64,000 nucleotides of DNA from Lachnospiraceae bacterium (GTDB lineage Bacteria > Bacillota > Clostridia > Lachnospirales > Lachnospiraceae), in the NCBI GenBank assembly GCA_017527205.1, contig JAFXQK010000023.1, forward strand, positions 20,449-84,448. Direction: 5' to 3'. Each line of letters opens with the position of its first letter. Position 1 is the stretch's first letter. Under the pieces are notes generated by a model. That model did no database searches, was not told where the DNA came from, and saw only the letters and a program-made list of their open reading frames with translations. Positions 60,973 through 64,000 of this stretch are shown piece after piece. A program made the position numbers and the translations under genes.

Positions 60973-62655
60973 TTATGCAAGAATCGCCTTGGCAGCCTCT
61001 GCCAGGGTATCCTTCTTTGCCTGTGCTTCGGCAAGATCCTTGCCCTTCGTCGTAAAGTAAATCTTGATCTTCGGCTCAGTACCGGAAGGACGAACAATGA
61101 CGGTAGAACCATCCGCAAGACCGTAGATCAGTACGTTTGCCTTAGGAAGTCCCGTCTCCTCAGGCTTCGCATAGTCCGTCACCTTCGTCACGGCGATGCC
61201 TGCGAAATCCTTCGGTGCGTTCTCACGAAGTCCCTTCATGATGGAGGCCATCTTATCCATGCCGGAAAGTCCAGGGAATTCGAAGGAATCCACCTTGTTC
61301 AGGTATCTTCCGTACTGTGCATAAATCTCCTCCAGACGCTGCTTGATGGAGGAACCGATGCTTCTGTAATATGCCGCCATCTCGCAGATCAGCATGGAAG
61401 CAATCACGGCATCCTTATCGCGAACGTAAGGGCCTGCCAGATAGCCATAGCTCTCCTCAAATCCAAAGATGAAGCGATCTACCTCACCAGCCGCCTCAAG
61501 CTGTGCGATCTGGTCTCCGATCCACTTAAAGCCGGTCAGCACGTGACGAAGCTCAACGCCATAATGCGCTGCAACGGCATCTGCCAAAGGCGTGGAAACA
61601 AGACTCATCACGGCAACGGGGTTCTTCGGCATGGTACCCTTCTCGATGCGTCCTGCGCAGATATAATCCAAAAGCAGCACGCCCATCTCATTACCGGAAA
61701 CCAGCTCATAGCTTCCATCCGGGCACTTCATGGCAATGCCTACGCGGTCTGCGTCAGGATCGGTTGCCAGCATCAGGTCTGCGCCTTCCTTCTTTGCAAG
61801 CTCAAGACCATACTTCAGGGCCTCGAAGATTTCAGGATTGGGATAAGGGCAGGTCGTAAAGTAACCGCTAGGATATTCCTGCTCGGGAACGATGGTCACG
61901 TCCGTGATACCCATGTCGTTCAAAATATGGGTTACAGGCACTAAACCAGTACCATTCAAAGGAGAGTAAACAAGCTTTAAGCCGCTGGTCTTTGCCAGGC
62001 CGGGACGAACCTGTCTCGCCTCAATCGCCTCATAAAAAGCCTTCTTACAGTCATCTCCCACAAAACGGATCAGGCCCTGCTCTACGCCATCTGCAAAGGA
62101 CATCACCTTCGCACCGGTCAGCACGTCCGTCTTTTGAATCTCGGCATACACAATGGCAGCTGCGTCATCCGTCATCTGGCAACCGTCAGGGCCATAGGCC
62201 TTATATCCGTTATATTTGGAGGGATTATGGGAAGCAGTCACCATAACGCCTGCGTTACAGTGATAATATCTCGTTGCAAAGGAAAGCGCGGGAACGGGCA
62301 TCAGCGCATCATAAATGCGAACCTTGATTCCGTTTGCCGCGAGGACGCCTGCTGCCTCCTTCGCAAAAATATCACTCTTCAAGCGGCTGTCATAGGAAAG
62401 TGCAACCGTCTGGTTTCCTCCCTGCGTCAGTACCCAGTTTGCAAGTCCCTGCGTTGCCTGACGAACCACCCAGATATTCATTCGATTGGTACCTGCGCCG
62501 AGCGTTCCGCGAAGTCCGGCCGTACCGAACTGTAAGGACACGGCAAAACGGTCCTTGATTTCTTCCTCATTTCCTTTTACCCGAAGCAGCTCCGGAAGCA
62601 GATCCGGATCCTCCAAGTTAAATGCCAACCACCGATCATATTCCTGCACGTACAT
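60973..62655 (-). CDS. Phosphoglucomutase/phosphomannomutase family sugar mutase (paralogue 2)
   Basis: About 560 aa. The four catalytic loops are present: TASHNPSKYNGYK (about 136), DPDADRVGIAM, FGFEESYGYL and RPSGTEPKIKIYF. It is a diverged paralogue of the 573-aa mutase 1 kb away. Two paralogues suggest a division of labour, for instance glucose versus mannose or glucosamine phosphates, but the substrate cannot be told here. ATG 62655 is favoured because AGGAGG lies nine bases upstream; an in-frame ATG 11 codons earlier has no ribosome site. A small open frame with 33-bp repeats overlaps its start. Confidence 0.92.
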   Translation of the reverse strand: MYVQEYDRWLAFNLEDPDLLPELLRVKGNEEEIKDRFAVSLQFGTAGLRGTLGAGTNRMNIWVVRQATQGLANWVLTQGGNQTVALSYDSRLKSDIFAKEAAGVLAANGIKVRIYDALMPVPALSFATRYYHCNAGVMVTASHNPSKYNGYKAYGPDGCQMTDDAAAIVYAEIQKTDVLTGAKVMSFADGVEQGLIRFVGDDCKKAFYEAIEARQVRPGLAKTSGLKLVYSPLNGTGLVPVTHILNDMGITDVTIVPEQEYPSGYFTTCPYPNPEIFEALKYGLELAKKEGADLMLATDPDADRVGIAMKCPDGSYELVSGNEMGVLLLDYICAGRIEKGTMPKNPVAVMSLVSTPLADAVAAHYGVELRHVLTGFKWIGDQIAQLEAAGEVDRFIFGFEESYGYLAGPYVRDKDAVIASMLICEMAAYYRSIGSSIKQRLEEIYAQYGRYLNKVDSFEFPGLSGMDKMASIMKGLRENAPKDFAGIAVTKVTDYAKPEETGLPKANVLIYGLADGSTVIVRPSGTEPKIKIYFTTKGKDLAEAQAKKDTLAEAAKAILA

Positions 62656-62881
62656 AGTCCCATACCTCCTCTTGCTTCGTCGCCCCACATGGCTTGTATC
62701 TCTCCCTGCTCCGTTGTCCGTGCACTCGCATCCCGCGACACAGCCTCCTCCAAAGCATCAGCGCCGTCATCAGCCGCAACCTACCTCTTGCAGCATCTTC
62801 TTCGGAAGCGACTTTGCTTTCTGCAACACCTTCTTCCGAAGTGGCTCTGCCTTCTGTGACACCACCATCTATGAGGGACAT
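62636..62881 (-). CDS. Possible small protein with an 11-codon repeat, upstream of mutase 2
   Basis: An 81-codon frame from ATG 62881 overlaps the mutase start by 20 bases. Residues about 10-33 consist of two 11-codon repeats (EGRATSEEGVA and ESKVASEEDAA); the duplicated 33-bp units are in the same frame. No ribosome site precedes the ATG, so it may not be translated. If translated, it could couple to the mutase. TAGAAT at about 62908, 17 bases after TTGCGG, is a weak promoter candidate for it. Confidence 0.25.
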   Translation of the reverse strand: MSLIDGGVTEGRATSEEGVAESKVASEEDAARGRLRLMTALMLWRRLCRGMRVHGQRSRERYKPCGATKQEEVWDYVRAGI

Positions 62882-63004
62882 TTTTCACAAATTCTTATGG
62901 AATAATTCTACCACATTACCGCCCTCCCCGCAAGTAGCCCTCCATCACCTTTCTATGTTTTTCTGTATGACTTTTATATAAGCTTTTCTACATGATTCTC
63001 TACA
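62656..63004. other. Leader region of mutase 2
   Basis: This 349-bp gap holds the repeat-containing small frame at 62636-62881 and a possible weak promoter near 62908-62936. No other gene is seen. Nothing clear separates it from the nuclease-like gene. Confidence 0.4.
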
Positions 63005-63805
63005 TCAAATCAGAAATTTCTCCATTTTCTTTCGAATCAGTGCGATATCTAAAGGCATTTCGGGGGTTTCCATGGAAATGATCAGGGAATCTCCCAGAAA
63101 AATCCCATTTTTTTCATAGGACTCCAGCTTCATGTAATTCTTTAGGGCGTAGTCATCGGCAATTAATAATCCTAAATGCTCCCAATAAATTGTTTTTCTT
63201 TTCCTTACATTCAAGCAGGCGAAATCTGGATAAACTGCCTTGTGACCTGTTAACAGCACCTCTGGTTCATAACGATAAGGAATCTTCATTTTGTAAAAGG
63301 TGTCAGCCAAAATTTTCTCTGATTTTGAACGAACCTTTTCTCCCTGCTCTGTTTCATACTTTCCAGATTCTGGAAACGGATTTTTCTCCCCCTGTATCTC
63401 CGCCAGCCATGTATTTGTAAATTCTTCGTCTGATAGCATAATTGGCGTTACATATTTCTTTCTACCTATGCATAGCTTTTCATAAATTTCATCTAAATGC
63501 TTTGGATGATATTTGTTCAAAAAAGCATCCATGCTTTTACAGTCTTCTTCCAATGCCCTTAAAACACTTAGATCGTAATCCCTTTGAATCAGCTTGTAGA
63601 CAATTGCCCGATCCTTCGCATGCACATATGTAGCCTTCTCCTTCCCTTGCTCCTTAAAATAATACTGCGGAATCCCCTGGGAAGTCGTTACCCTTAGCGC
63701 TCCTTTGGGCAAGCCTTCATGGTTTTTTTGTCTCTTTTTGGCGTTTGCCAACAGCTTCTTCATCTCTAATAGCTGTTCCCTTAATTCTTTTGAATAATCA
63801 ATCAT
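63005..63805 (-). CDS. Nuclease-like protein (PD-(D/E)xK type suspected)
   Basis: A 266-aa protein. Its C-terminal half carries SKSEKILADTFYKM (Glu about 163), YRYEPEVLLTGHKAVYPDFAC (Asp about 193) and IYWEHLGLLIADDYALKNYMK (Glu about 206), the E...PD...(D/E) pattern of the restriction-endonuclease fold; the usual final lysine is replaced. The N-terminal half is helical and highly charged (MKKLLANAKKRQKNHEG, EEDCKSMDAFLNKYHPK). I know it as a hypothetical family in Clostridia with no assigned function. GGAGGAGA precedes the ATG. It stands directly downstream of the 53-bp repeat array at the right edge. Confidence 0.65.
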   Translation of the reverse strand: MIDYSKELREQLLEMKKLLANAKKRQKNHEGLPKGALRVTTSQGIPQYYFKEQGKEKATYVHAKDRAIVYKLIQRDYDLSVLRALEEDCKSMDAFLNKYHPKHLDEIYEKLCIGRKKYVTPIMLSDEEFTNTWLAEIQGEKNPFPESGKYETEQGEKVRSKSEKILADTFYKMKIPYRYEPEVLLTGHKAVYPDFACLNVRKRKTIYWEHLGLLIADDYALKNYMKLESYEKNGIFLGDSLIISMETPEMPLDIALIRKKMEKFLI

Positions 63806-63849
63806 CTTGTCTCCTCCTCGTTTTATGAATATTACAGCCCAATTTCCAT

Positions 63850-64000
63850 TTTGGCCTTTCAGGCGGTAGTGATTCCTTGAGTTACTACCGCCCAGCTTTC
63901 AATTTGGCCTTACAGGCGGTAGTGATTCCTTGAGTTACTGCCGCCCAGCTTTCAATTTGGCCTTACAGGCGGTAGTGATTCCTTGAGTTACTACCGCCCA
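63850..64000. repeat. Tandem array of 53-bp hairpin repeats running off the right edge
   Basis: At least three copies with a 53-bp period (hairpin starts at 63862, 63915 and 63968). Each copy has GGCGGTAGT and ACTACCGCC as arms of a 9-bp stem with a 13-base loop, then a conserved linker CCAGCTTTCAATTTGGCC. One copy has ACTGCCGCC instead, still pairing by a G-U. The first copy differs a little in the linker. The array lies 45 bases upstream of the nuclease-like gene; its full length is unknown. Confidence 0.85.

Noticed and set aside
63850..64000. CRISPR array
   Set aside because: The copies adjoin each other with no unique spacers, each unit is a full hairpin plus constant linker, and no cas genes are visible.
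1..64000. tRNA, rRNA, transposase or phage genes
   Set aside because: None was seen on either strand; no cloverleaf, IS ends or integrase motif could be supported.

Overview
The window looks like chromosome of an anaerobic Lachnospiraceae (Clostridia, Firmicutes), probably a gut or rumen plant-fibre degrader. The basis is a mid-range G+C with short A+T-rich intergenic gaps, strong AGGAGG ribosome sites, low-GC Gram-positive promoters, and a gene set typical of that family: LytTR/DUF3021 pair, DUF3160, BspA-type leucine-rich repeats, CsoR-CopA, a NiCo riboswitch, and GH10, GH31 and GH127 enzymes. No rRNA, tRNA, insertion sequence, phage or CRISPR array is visible. Most genes lie on the minus strand.

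Layout. 1-1.2 kb: start of a polyprenyl sugar-phosphate transferase that runs off the left edge. 2-5 kb: a BlaI-like repressor divergent from an ABC exporter fused to a cyclic-nucleotide-binding domain. 4.9-8.3 kb: an ECF-type sigma factor overlapping a membrane-anchored DUF3160 protein. 8.4-10.3 kb: an aldo/keto reductase and an MTA/SAH-nucleosidase-like enzyme. 10.4-18.7 kb: LacI regulator, Dus, giant leucine-rich repeat protein, and an AraC regulator divergent from a GH127 arabinofuranosidase. 18.9-21.7 kb: ABC exporter with LytTR and DUF3021. 22-25 kb: csoR-copA copper operon with CsoR operators and a CopZ domain fused to CopA. 25.1-28.8 kb: a NiCo-riboswitch operon encoding CDF exporter, SPL-family radical SAM protein, a cysteine-rich unknown, and a HAD nucleotidase-like protein. 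29-38 kb: diguanylate-cyclase-like protein, two surface proteins, FdtA-like cupin, glycosyltransferase, membrane GNAT, Ser/Thr kinase and a tocopherol-cyclase-like protein. 38-48 kb: DNA polymerase IV, AraC, GH31, orphan DNA methyltransferase, EAL phosphodiesterase, GH10 xylanase lipoprotein. 48-53 kb: an aberrant methionyl-tRNA-synthetase homologue, TcdA, and a MutS2-like ATPase without a Smr domain behind an attenuator-like leader. 53-64 kb: flavoprotein and nitroreductase, a sugar-mutase/glycosyltransferase operon, an SRAP protein, a second sugar mutase, a nuclease-like protein, and an array of 53-bp hairpin repeats at the right edge.

The genes point to three themes: hemicellulose use (GH127, GH31, GH10 with AraC/LacI control), cell-surface glycan and protein display (sugar transferases, sugar mutases, surface beta-helix-like proteins), and metal or stress handling (Cu, Ni/Co, translesion DNA synthesis, SRAP, ribosome-associated MutS2-like ATPase). 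The most interesting signals are the four-gene NiCo-riboswitch operon, a shared C-terminal Y-E-Q-x-S-L-F clamp-binding-like motif in DinB, SRAP and the SPL-family protein, the leader of the MutS2-like gene, and the synthetase homologue with K-A-S-S-S in place of K-M-S-K-S.
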